From contig NZ_KE386847.1 of NCBI RefSeq assembly GCF_000429085.1, forward strand, positions 1,321-65,320: a stretch of DNA of 64,000 nt, given 5' to 3'. Position numbers and translations under genes: made by a program. The DNA comes from Streptomyces flavidovirens DSM 40150 (GTDB lineage Bacteria > Actinomycetota > Actinomycetes > Streptomycetales > Streptomycetaceae). This document shows, one piece after another, positions 34,681 through 42,011 of the stretch; within the stretch, counting starts at the first letter, position 1, and each line of letters opens with the position of its first letter. The notes below the pieces were generated by a model. It saw only the letters and a program-made list of their open reading frames with translations, made no database searches and was not told the origin of the DNA.

Positions 34681-35043
34681 GTGGCAGTACGAGCGGTGCG
34701 TGGGGCCGTCCAGCTGGAGCGGGACGAGGCCGGGCACATGAACGAGCAGGTCGGCGAGCTGCTCGCGGCCATCCTGGAGCGCAACGGGCTCACCCCGGAC
34801 CACCTCATCAGCGTCTGGTTCACGGCCACCCCCGATCTTCACAGCGATTTCCCGGCCGCCGCCGCCCGCAAGCTCGGCATCGTCGACGTACCGCTCATCT
34901 GCGCCCAGGAACTGGACATAGCGGGTGCCATGCCCCGTGTCGTACGGATCCTCGCGCATGTCGAGTCGGACCTGCCCAAGTCCTCGGTCTCGCACATCTA
35001 CCTCGGCGCCGCAGCCGCCCTCCGCAAGGACATCGCCCAGTGA
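34681..35043 (+). CDS. aroH: Chorismate mutase, AroH class
   Basis: 120 residues, the normal AroH size, from a GTG with GAGGAG upstream. AVRAVRGAVQLERDEAGHMNEQVGELL supplies the N-terminal arginine; FTATPDLHSDFPAAAARKLG, CAQELDI (active-site Glu) and MPRVVRIL (active-site Arg) are the trimeric AroH motifs. It converts chorismate to prephenate, feeding TyrA encoded next with a GTGA overlap. Confidence 0.93.
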   Translation: MAVRAVRGAVQLERDEAGHMNEQVGELLAAILERNGLTPDHLISVWFTATPDLHSDFPAAAARKLGIVDVPLICAQELDIAGAMPRVVRILAHVESDLPKSSVSHIYLGAAAALRKDIAQ

Positions 35044-36125
35044 GAACCGCCCTCGTCGTCGGAACCGGCCTCATCGGCACCTCCGCGGCCCTCGCCCTCG
35101 CCGGGCGCGGCGTCGCCGTCCACCTCACCGACCACGACCCGGCGCAGGCCCGCACCGCCGCAGCCCTCGGCGCCGGCACCGACGAGGCGCCGGAAGGCCC
35201 CGTCGACCTGGCCGTCGTCGCCGTACCGCCCGCGCACGTGGCCGCGACGGTGGCCGACGCCATGCGGCGCGGGCTCGCCCGCGCGTACATCGACGTCGCC
35301 AGCGTCAAGGGCGGACCGCGCCGCGAGCTGGAGGCGCTGGGCTGCGACCTCACGTCGTACATCGGTACGCACCCGATGTCCGGCAAGGAACGTTCCGGCC
35401 CGCTCGCCGCGACCGCCGACCTCTTCGAGGGCCGCCCCTGGGTCCTCACCCCCACCCGTGACACCGACACCGAGGTGCTCAACCTCGCGCTGGAGCTGGT
35501 CGCCCTGTGCCGGGCCGTCCCCGTGGTGATGGACGCGGACGCCCATGACCGCGCGGTCGCGCTTGTCTCGCACACCCCGCAGCTCGTCTCCTCGATGGTC
35601 GCGGCGCGGCTCGCGGACGCGGACGAGACGGCGGTACGGCTGTGCGGCCAGGGGATCAGGGACGTCACCCGCATCGCCGCCTCCGACCCCCGGATGTGGG
35701 TCGAGATCCTCTCCGCCAACCCGGGCCCGGTGGCGGACGTACTCACCGGTGTCGCGGCCGACCTGGAGGAGACCGTCCAGGCGCTGCGGGCCCTGCAGTC
35801 CGCCGACGACGAAAAGCGCCGCAGCGGCGCCGACGGCATCGAGGACGTGCTGCGGCGCGGCAACACCGGCCGCGAGCGGGTGCCGGGCAAGCACGGGGCG
35901 GCCCCGTCGGCGTACGAGATCGTCGCCGTCCTCATCAGCGACCGCCCCGGCGAGCTGGCGAGGATCTTCGCCGACGCGGGGCGTGCGGGCGTCAACATCG
36001 AGGACGTACGCATCGAGCACGCGACGGGCCAGCAGGCGGGCGTGGTCCAGCTGATGGTGGAACCGGCGGCCGCACCCGGACTGACCGCGTCCCTGCGGGA
36101 GCGGGGCTGGTCGATCCGCCAGTAG
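35040..36125 (+). CDS. tyrA: Prephenate dehydrogenase with ACT domain
   Basis: 361 residues. NAD(P) fold VVGTGLIGTSAALALAG at the N-terminus, IGTHPMSGKERSGP containing the catalytic His region, and SHTPQLVSSMVAARLA; the last 75 residues (AYEIVAVLISDRPGELARIFADAGRAGVNIEDVRIEH) are an ACT domain, suggesting allosteric control by tyrosine or another amino acid. It makes 4-hydroxyphenylpyruvate (or tyrosine from arogenate). Overlap with aroH makes a chorismate-to-tyrosine pair. Confidence 0.93.
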   Translation: MRTALVVGTGLIGTSAALALAGRGVAVHLTDHDPAQARTAAALGAGTDEAPEGPVDLAVVAVPPAHVAATVADAMRRGLARAYIDVASVKGGPRRELEALGCDLTSYIGTHPMSGKERSGPLAATADLFEGRPWVLTPTRDTDTEVLNLALELVALCRAVPVVMDADAHDRAVALVSHTPQLVSSMVAARLADADETAVRLCGQGIRDVTRIAASDPRMWVEILSANPGPVADVLTGVAADLEETVQALRALQSADDEKRRSGADGIEDVLRRGNTGRERVPGKHGAAPSAYEIVAVLISDRPGELARIFADAGRAGVNIEDVRIEHATGQQAGVVQLMVEPAAAPGLTASLRERGWSIRQ

Positions 36126-36150
36126 AGAGCTCCACCTGGAGAGCTCCACC
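36125..36150. repeat. Direct repeat GAGAGCTCCACC after tyrA
   Basis: Two copies (36125-36136 and 36139-36150) with a 14-bp period, directly after the tyrA stop. The AGCTCC/GGAGCT content also allows a weak stem. The rest of the 182-bp gap to cmk holds TAACCT at 36240-36245, a possible -10 of cmk. Confidence 0.6.
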
Positions 36151-36307
36151 GTCCGTCGGCCAGCGGCCTCCGGGGTTCACGGCGGTGTCCGGTTTGTGGG
36201 GGCTTCGCATGGGCGTCGAGGGCGGGCCCGGGGACTCGGTAACCTTGTGTGGGGTCCGTTGGGCCTCCGCCCGCCCCAGCCCGTGTACCAGGAAGGTGTC
36301 CTACACC

Positions 36308-37003
36308 GTGGAAACCGCCGCCCGGACCGCCCCGGCAGCAGTGATTGTCGCCATCGACGGCCCCTCCGGCACGGGCAAGTCCAGCACCTCCAAGGCCGTC
36401 GCCGCCAAGCTCGGCCTGAGCTACCTGGACACCGGCGCCCAGTACCGGGCGATCACCTGGTGGATGCTGAACAACGGCATCGACGTCACGGACCCCGTCG
36501 CCATCGCGGACGCCGCGGGCAAGCCCGTGATCGTCTCCGGCACCGACCCGTCCGCCCCCACGATCACGGTGGACGGAATCGACGCCTCCGGGCCGATCCG
36601 CACCCAGGAGGTCACCTCCAAGGTGAGCGCCGTGAGCGCCGTGCCCGAGGTGCGCACCCTCATCACCGAGCTGCAGCGGTCCATCGCCAAGGCCGCCGGC
36701 CCCGGCATCGTCGTCGAGGGACGCGACATCGGTACGACCGTGCTGCCGGACGCGGACCTCAAGATCTTCCTGACCGCCTCTCCCGAGGCGCGCGCCGCCC
36801 GCCGCAGCGGCGAGCTGAAGGGCGCGGACGTGTCCGCGACCCGTGAGGCCCTGCTGAAGCGGGACGCGGCCGACTCCAGCCGCAAGACGTCGCCGCTCGC
36901 CAAGGCGGACGACGCCGTCGAGGTCGACACCAGCGACCTCACGCTCGATCAGGTCATCGAGTGTGTGGTTACCCTCGTCGAGGGGAAGCGGGCCGCGAAG
37001 TGA
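36308..37003 (+). CDS. cmk: Cytidylate kinase
   Basis: 231 residues from the GTG at 36308, chosen because AGGAAGG lies about 11 nt upstream and the start METAARTAP-AAVIVAIDGPSGTGKSS resembles homologues; GTG 36296 is an alternative. P-loop DGPSGTGKSS, YLDTGAQYRAIT, GRDIGTTVLPDADLKIFLTA and the lid RDAADSSRKTSPL are typical of bacterial CMP/dCMP kinase. It works downstream of CTP turnover, complementing pyrG. It overlaps plsC (GTGA); der follows. Confidence 0.95.
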   Translation: METAARTAPAAVIVAIDGPSGTGKSSTSKAVAAKLGLSYLDTGAQYRAITWWMLNNGIDVTDPVAIADAAGKPVIVSGTDPSAPTITVDGIDASGPIRTQEVTSKVSAVSAVPEVRTLITELQRSIAKAAGPGIVVEGRDIGTTVLPDADLKIFLTASPEARAARRSGELKGADVSATREALLKRDAADSSRKTSPLAKADDAVEVDTSDLTLDQVIECVVTLVEGKRAAK

Positions 37004-37659
37004 CCGCACCCACACCGCGTGGTGCGGCGGTCGGACGCGGCATCGGCATCGGCCTCATGTACGGGCTGTGGAAGCCCCGCGTCCTGGGTGCCTGGCGGGT
37101 GCCCATGAGCGGGCCGGTGATCCTCGCGGTGAACCACTCGCACATGATCGACGGCCCCATGCTGATGGGGACGGCCCCCAGGCCGGTGCACTTCCTGATC
37201 AAGAAAGAGGCGTTCGTCGGCCCCCTCGACCCGTTCCTGCGCGGAATCGGGCAGCTGAAGGTGGACCGTACGACCGCCGACCGCACGGCGATCTCCAACG
37301 CGCTCGGCGTGCTGGCGGACGGCGGGGTGCTGGGGATCTTCCCCGAGGGCACCAGGGGCGAGGGCGACTTCGCGTCGCTGCGCGCCGGGCTTTCGTACTT
37401 CGCCGTACGCGGCGGGGCGCCGATCGTCCCGGTGGCGGTGCTCGGCAGTACGGAGCGCCGCGGCCGGCTCATACGCGGGCTGCCGCCGCTGCGCAGCCGG
37501 GTGGACGTCGTCTTTGGTGACCCCTTCGAGGCCGGTGACGGCAGCGGACGGCGCACGCGCAAGGCGCTGGACGAGGCCACCGTACGGATCCAGGAGCGGC
37601 TGACCGCCCACCTGGAAAGTGCCAGGCGCTTCACCGGGCGCTGGGCGAGACTTGAGTAG
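37000..37659 (+). CDS. 1-acyl-sn-glycerol-3-phosphate acyltransferase (PlsC-like)
   Basis: 219 residues from a GTG overlapping the cmk stop. Acyltransferase motif I is NHSHMIDG (H-x4-D), motif III region FPEGTRGEGD, and VPVAVLGST follows, all at normal spacing. One membrane-associated N-terminal helix is possible. It transfers an acyl chain to lysophosphatidic acid in phospholipid synthesis. The cmk - acyltransferase - der order recurs in actinobacteria. Confidence 0.9.
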   Translation: MTAPTPRGAAVGRGIGIGLMYGLWKPRVLGAWRVPMSGPVILAVNHSHMIDGPMLMGTAPRPVHFLIKKEAFVGPLDPFLRGIGQLKVDRTTADRTAISNALGVLADGGVLGIFPEGTRGEGDFASLRAGLSYFAVRGGAPIVPVAVLGSTERRGRLIRGLPPLRSRVDVVFGDPFEAGDGSGRRTRKALDEATVRIQERLTAHLESARRFTGRWARLE

Positions 37660-37713
37660 TGGACCGCGCGAATCGGGTGGTCCATCGATGATGATGAACG
37701 AGGAACGGACTTC

Positions 37714-39174
37714 ATGAACGACCAGAATCACTCCGGCGACGAGCACGGAGCACTTGGCGACGCCGAGTACGCGGAGTTCATGGAGCTCGCCGCGCAGGAG
37801 GGCTTCGACCCCGAAGAGGTCGAAGGCGCGATCGGCGAGGCCGGTCACGGCCCGCTGCCCGTCCTCGCCGTCGTCGGCCGCCCCAATGTCGGCAAGTCGA
37901 CCCTGGTGAACCGCATCATCGGCCGCCGCGAGGCCGTCGTCGAGGACAAGCCCGGCGTCACCCGTGACCGCGTCACCTACGAGGCCGAGTGGGCGGGCCG
38001 CCGCTTCAAGATCGTCGACACCGGCGGCTGGGAGCAGGACGTCCTCGGCATCGACGCGTCCGTCGCCGCCCAGGCGGAGTACGCGATCGAGGCCGCCGAC
38101 GCGGTCGTCTTCGTCGTCGATTCCACGGTCGGCGCGACCGACACCGACGAGGCCGTCGTACGGCTGCTGCGCAAGGCCGGCAAGCCCGTGGTGCTCTGCG
38201 CCAACAAGGTCGACGGCCTGAGCGGCGAGGCGGACGCGACCGCCCTGTGGTCGCTCGGTCTCGGCCAGCCGCACCCGGTCTCCTCGCTGCACGGGCGCGG
38301 CACCGGTGACATGCTGGACGCCATCCTGGAGGCCCTGCCCGAGGCCCCGGCCCAGACCTTCGGCATGGCCGCCGGCGGTCCGCGCCGGATCGCGCTCATC
38401 GGCCGTCCGAACGTCGGCAAGTCATCGCTCCTGAACCGGGTGGCGAACGAGGACCGCGTCGTCGTCAACGAGATCGCGGGCACCACGCGCGACCCGGTCG
38501 ACGAGCTGATCGAGCTCGGCGGCATCACCTGGAAGTTCATCGACACGGCCGGCATCCGCCGCCGCGTCCACCTTCAGGAAGGCGCGGACTACTACGCCTC
38601 GCTGCGTACCGCCGCCGCTGTCGAGAAGGCCGAGGTCGCGGTCGTACTGATCGACGCCAGCGAGTCCATCAGCGTGCAGGACCAGCGGATCATCACGATG
38701 GCCGTCGAAGCGGGCCGCGCGCTGGTCATCGCGTACAACAAGTGGGACACCCTCGACGAGGAGCGTCGCTACTACCTGGAGCGCGAGATCGAGACCGAGC
38801 TGGCCCAGGTCGCGTGGGCGCCGCGGGTGAACGTCTCGGCGCAGACCGGCCGTCACATGGAGAAGCTGGTCCCGGCGATCGAGACCGCGCTGGCAGGCTG
38901 GGAGACGCGCATCCCGACGGGCAGGCTCAACGCCTTCCTCGGCGAGATCGTCGCCTCCCACCCGCACCCGGTCCGCGGCGGCAAGCAGCCCCGCATCCTC
39001 TTCGGTACCCAGGCCGGAGCCAAGCCGCCGCGGTTCGTGCTCTTCGCCTCCGGCTTCCTGGAGGCCGGCTACCGGCGGTTCATCGAGCGCCGGCTGCGCG
39101 AGGAGTTCGGCTTCGAGGGAACGCCGATCCACATCTCGGTGCGGGTGCGCGAGAAGCGCGGCCGCAAGAAGTGA
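37714..39174 (+). CDS. der: Ribosome-assembly GTPase Der (EngA)
   Basis: 486 residues. Two tandem GTPase domains, each with GRPNVGKS(T/S) P-loops (AVVGRPNVGKST and ALIGRPNVGKSS), DTGGW and DTAGI switch motifs, NKVD and NKWD specificity motifs, and a C-terminal KH-like domain (PHPVRGGKQPRILFGTQ). Der acts in 50S subunit assembly. An acidic 40-residue N-terminal extension precedes domain 1. GAGGAA upstream of the ATG at 37714. Confidence 0.97.
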   Translation: MNDQNHSGDEHGALGDAEYAEFMELAAQEGFDPEEVEGAIGEAGHGPLPVLAVVGRPNVGKSTLVNRIIGRREAVVEDKPGVTRDRVTYEAEWAGRRFKIVDTGGWEQDVLGIDASVAAQAEYAIEAADAVVFVVDSTVGATDTDEAVVRLLRKAGKPVVLCANKVDGLSGEADATALWSLGLGQPHPVSSLHGRGTGDMLDAILEALPEAPAQTFGMAAGGPRRIALIGRPNVGKSSLLNRVANEDRVVVNEIAGTTRDPVDELIELGGITWKFIDTAGIRRRVHLQEGADYYASLRTAAAVEKAEVAVVLIDASESISVQDQRIITMAVEAGRALVIAYNKWDTLDEERRYYLEREIETELAQVAWAPRVNVSAQTGRHMEKLVPAIETALAGWETRIPTGRLNAFLGEIVASHPHPVRGGKQPRILFGTQAGAKPPRFVLFASGFLEAGYRRFIERRLREEFGFEGTPIHISVRVREKRGRKK

Positions 39175-39181
39175 CACGGAA

Positions 39182-39213
39182 GGGCCCCGAGCGGGGCTAG
39201 GCCGAGTGCCTAG
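39182..39213. terminator. Hairpins at the convergent end of der
   Basis: GCCCC-GAGC-GGGGC-like stem at 39184-39197 and a perfect CTAGGC/GCCTAG stem at 39197-39213, the latter including the stop codon of the gene on the minus strand. Probably a bidirectional terminator. Confidence 0.5.
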
Positions 39214-39533
39214 AAGCCCCGACGGGGAGCGGGCGGCAGCGCGGCCGGGAAGCGATTCCCGGTGTGCTGCCGCCCGTTGCTGTGGGGGGTGGTGCTGCTG
39301 TCGCTGCTTGTGACGCGCCAGAAGCCGGTGTGCCCGCCGTACGTTCCCTGACCGGTGTGACTCGTGGAGCCCTGGCCGTGGCGCGGTCCGGTGCCGAAGC
39401 CCGTGAACCCCAGTTCCTCCTCGCCGCTGCGGTCGCCGGGCAGCGCCCGGAAGGACCTGCGGTACTCCAGGTAGAGCGCGTCGTAGATCGGGGTGTGCGA
39501 GGGTTCGGCGCGAGTCTCCCGCGAGGGGCGCAT
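39210..39533 (-). CDS. Small conserved-type protein of unknown function
   Basis: 107 residues from the ATG at 39533; a GTG at 39587 would give 125. The ordered part is THTPIYDALYLEYRRSFRALPGDRSGEEELGFTGFGT, followed by Gly/Ser/Thr/His-rich low complexity and a Pro/Arg tail. I do not recognise a family. Codon bias supports coding over this section. It is convergent with der and downstream of a hairpin that separates it from the next minus-strand gene. Confidence 0.6.
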   Translation of the reverse strand: MRPSRETRAEPSHTPIYDALYLEYRRSFRALPGDRSGEEELGFTGFGTGPRHGQGSTSHTGQGTYGGHTGFWRVTSSDSSTTPHSNGRQHTGNRFPAALPPAPRRGF

Positions 39534-39623
39534 CGCGGGAATCGGGCTCTGGTACGGATGATGGCGTGGGGGGTCGTATGAGTGCACGTATGTGCCAACG
39601 ACCCCAGCGCCCGTCGGATGCGG

Positions 39624-39649
39624 GCCGAGCAGGGAATTCCCTGCTCGGC
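39624..39649. terminator. 26-bp perfect palindrome terminator
   Basis: GCCGAGCAGGG and CCCTGCTCGGC with AATT between them form an 11-bp stem. It follows the minus-strand gene ending at 39694 and precedes the start of the small protein gene. Confidence 0.75.
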
Positions 39650-39693
39650 GGGGGTGAGCGGTGCGCAGGGACCCCTCGTGAGGCCCGGGTCCG

Positions 39694-40485
39694 TCAAGTG
39701 CCGGCCAGCGGCATGGCGGCGGCGGCCAGCACTCCACGCGCGGCGGCCCGCTCCAGGGCGCTGCGCAGCAGGTCCTCGCGCGGCTGCTGGCCGATCGAAC
39801 CGGCGGGCGCGGTGTAGACGAGGACGGTGCTCGACTTGTTGGCCGCCGTCCGCCAGCCATCGGTGACCTGGAGCGGCTGGTGGGCCTGCCACCAGGAGAC
39901 CGGGCTGCCGCCTGCGGCGCCGGGCTGGAGTACGGCGTGCAGCTGGCCCATGGCGAGCAGGACCGACCAGCCGGGCAGCGGAGCGGGCACCTGGTTCAGG
40001 TCGGTGACCGGCCGGAAGCCCTGCTCGGTGACGAGCGCGAGGAACTCGTCGGTGGTGCTGTCGGAGCCGGGGCGGGCGACGGGGCCGCTCGGCTCGACCA
40101 CCAGCGCCGGGTGCAGCAGGCCGTTGATCAGCACGAGGCCGCTGGTGATCCCGAGCACGGCCTGGCCGGGCGAGCCGCCGAAATTCTCGGCGCCGGGGAG
40201 GTCTGGGCTGCCGCCCGTGATGCTGCGTACGGCGCCCTGGAGCTGCTCCTCGGCCACCTGGACGACCTGCGAGGGGATGCACGTGGCGTGGGCGAACGCG
40301 AGCACGGCGGTTTCGTCGCCGACGAACAGCACGGTGCTCGTGCGCTCCAGTTCGGAGTCGCCCTGGGTGCGGCAGGAGGTGCAGTCGTAGTTGCCCGGGG
40401 CGTTCTCGCCGGCGAGCAGGCGGTCGGCTTCTTCGTTGCCGATCTCGGCGCGTACGTCGTCGCTGACGTCGAGCATGCGCGGCAC
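39694..40485 (-). CDS. Uncharacterised protein (possibly SseB-like)
   Basis: 263 residues from the GTG at 40485 with GAGGAG 6 nt upstream. Begins MPRMLDVSDDVRAEIGNEEADRLLAGEN and has a CTSCRTQGD segment (Cys-x-x-Cys) near residue 35, then alternating strands and helices with VLAMGQLHAVLQPG and a C-terminal helix ERAAARGVLAAAAMPLAG. Two similar halves (TTDEFLALVTEQGFRPVTD in the middle) hint at an SseB-like duplicated fold, but this is weak. No signal peptide. Function unknown. Confidence 0.7.
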   Translation of the reverse strand: MPRMLDVSDDVRAEIGNEEADRLLAGENAPGNYDCTSCRTQGDSELERTSTVLFVGDETAVLAFAHATCIPSQVVQVAEEQLQGAVRSITGGSPDLPGAENFGGSPGQAVLGITSGLVLINGLLHPALVVEPSGPVARPGSDSTTDEFLALVTEQGFRPVTDLNQVPAPLPGWSVLLAMGQLHAVLQPGAAGGSPVSWWQAHQPLQVTDGWRTAANKSSTVLVYTAPAGSIGQQPREDLLRSALERAAARGVLAAAAMPLAGT

Positions 40486-40564
40486 GGGGGACTCCTCGGA
40501 CTCGGTGCGGGTGCCGGGCGGTTCCCGGCTCGTCAAGAAGACAACGGGTGATCTGTCGCCGGGG

Positions 40565-40678
40565 TCACGCGTAGAGGGGAACGGAATCGAACTCGTCGGG
40601 CGGGTCGGCGCCCTTCGGCGTCCGGTTGATGTACCGTCCGCCGACCGGGTGGGGCTTGCGCTGTCCGCCGCGCGGCAC
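40565..40678 (-). CDS. Candidate small protein, 37 residues
   Basis: From GTG 40678: starts MPRGGQRKPHPVGGRYINRT and ends DEFDSVPLYA. Nearly every codon has G or C in third position and the composition (Arg/Lys/Pro then acidic) looks like a real peptide rather than an antisense shadow. There is no good Shine-Dalgarno site, so the start is uncertain. It is oriented with the gene 79 nt downstream and divergent from the Rpf/LysM gene, with only 36 bp between the starts. Confidence 0.45.
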   Translation of the reverse strand: MPRGGQRKPHPVGGRYINRTPKGADPPDEFDSVPLYA

Positions 40679-40714
40679 ATGAGCCGATGCGAAGGCGCTG
40701 CTTAGCGTGGCGCG

Positions 40715-41353
40715 ATGCCGAAGCTGCCGCAGTCCCGGTGCCTGCCGGTCGCCCTGCTCGCCGTACTGCTGGCCCTCTGCCCGACGGGCGCGCGGGCCGC
40801 TTGCCCGACGGGCACCCAGGTCGCGCCACTGCCGCCCGCGCCACCGCCGCCCGCGCCCGTGCCCGGTCCCGGCACGCCGCCGGTGGGCGGCTGCGCCGCG
40901 GACGAGTGGCCCTGGGGCTGCCTCGCCGAGTGTGAGAGCGGCGGCGACTGGCACATCAACACCGGGAACGGTTACTACGGCGGACTGCAGTTCCGGCAGT
41001 CGACGTGGGCGGAGCACGGCGGGCTCGCGTACGCCCCGCGCGCCGACCTCGCCACCCGCGCGGAGCAGATCAAGGTCGCGGAGAAGGTGCTCGCCAACCA
41101 GGGATGGAAGGCGTGGCCCGCCTGCTCCAAGCGCTACCACCTCACCGGCCGGACGCATGTGGTGCGGCCCGGTGACACGCTCGCCTCGATCGCCCGCCGT
41201 TACCGGGTGCCGGGCGGCTGGAAGGCGCTCCATCAGGCCAACGCGCAGGCGATCGGTCGCGACCCGGACCGGATCCGTACCGGGACCATGCTCGTCATTC
41301 CGCCGGCGACGGGCGGGACCGCGCGTACCGCGGTTCTGACGCCTCCCCGCTGA
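40715..41353 (+). CDS. Secreted Rpf/transglycosylase-like protein with LysM domain
   Basis: 212 residues. Sec signal peptide (LPVALLAVLLALCPTGARA), a Pro-rich linker, then a resuscitation-promoting-factor-type domain WGCLAECESGGDWHINTGNG-YYGGLQFRQSTWAEHGG, where Glu of CESGG is the expected catalytic acid, and a LysM domain (THVVRPGDTLASIARRYRV ... GTMLVIP) that binds peptidoglycan. It should cleave glycan strands during spore germination or growth. TAGCGT at 40703-40708 is 6 nt before the ATG: leaderless. Its end overlaps livF on the other strand by 59 bp. Confidence 0.9.
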   Translation: MPKLPQSRCLPVALLAVLLALCPTGARAACPTGTQVAPLPPAPPPPAPVPGPGTPPVGGCAADEWPWGCLAECESGGDWHINTGNGYYGGLQFRQSTWAEHGGLAYAPRADLATRAEQIKVAEKVLANQGWKAWPACSKRYHLTGRTHVVRPGDTLASIARRYRVPGGWKALHQANAQAIGRDPDRIRTGTMLVIPPATGGTARTAVLTPPR

Positions 41354-42011
41354 ACACCACTGCTCCGCGGCGCAGTTCATGCACGAAGACGGGCAGCCGC
41401 GTCGTCCGGCTCAGCAGAGCGGGTGGCAGTCTCTGCTCCGCCAGCACGACCGTCGTGGTGGGGGCGAGTGCGGCGAGCAGTTCGTACGTACGGGCGGCCA
41501 TCGGGGGTGACATGCCCTGCGTGGGTTCGTCGAGGAGGACCACGCGGGCGCGGGACAGGAACGCGCGGGAGACCGCGAGCATCCGCTGCTCGCCACCGGA
41601 GAGGGTCCCCGCGCGGCGGGGGAGGAGGGGGCGCAGCGCCGGGTAGGCGGTGAGCGCCGGGGAGATGTCGTCTCCCGGTGCGGCGAGGGGTGCGGCGAGG
41701 GCGAGTTCGAGGTTCTCCGCGACGGTGAGGGACGGGTGGACGGCGTGCCCGTCCGGTACGAAGCACAGGCCGCGGCGGGCGCGGTCGTGGGCGCGCAGGC
41801 GGGTGATGTCCGTGCCGCGCCACAGGACCTGGCCGCCGGCGAGGGGCACCGTACCGGCGAGGGCGCGCAGGACGGTCGTACGGCCGGAACCGTTGCGGCC
41901 GAGCAGGACGGTGGGGGCGCCGCCCGCCGGGACGGGGAGATCCACTCCGTGCAGGGCCTCCAGGGGGCCGTAGCGGACGCGGGCGCGGCGGAGTTCGATC
42001 TCGATGCTCAT
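41295..42011 (-). CDS. Branched-chain amino acid-type ABC ATPase, LivF-like, with Arg in Walker A
   Basis: 238 residues; ATG overlaps the stop of the LivHMG fusion gene. LivF pattern: LLGRNGSGRTTVLRALAG, DITRLRAHDRARRGLCFVPDG, signature LSGGEQRMLAVSRA and Walker B VVLLDEPTQGMSP. The P-loop lysine is replaced by Arg44 (codon CGT), normally very damaging for ATP binding or hydrolysis, while the fused LivG domain has an intact P-loop; the pair may thus be an asymmetric ATPase. The 3' end overlaps the Rpf/LysM gene. Confidence 0.88.
   Translation of the reverse strand: MSIEIELRRARVRYGPLEALHGVDLPVPAGGAPTVLLGRNGSGRTTVLRALAGTVPLAGGQVLWRGTDITRLRAHDRARRGLCFVPDGHAVHPSLTVAENLELALAAPLAAPGDDISPALTAYPALRPLLPRRAGTLSGGEQRMLAVSRAFLSRARVVLLDEPTQGMSPPMAARTYELLAALAPTTTVVLAEQRLPPALLSRTTRLPVFVHELRRGAVVFSGEASEPRYARSRPSPAE

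Noticed and set aside
34895..37015. 706-codon minus-strand frame
   Set aside because: Opposite aroH, tyrA and cmk, which have strong motifs; no recognisable domain in the long frame.
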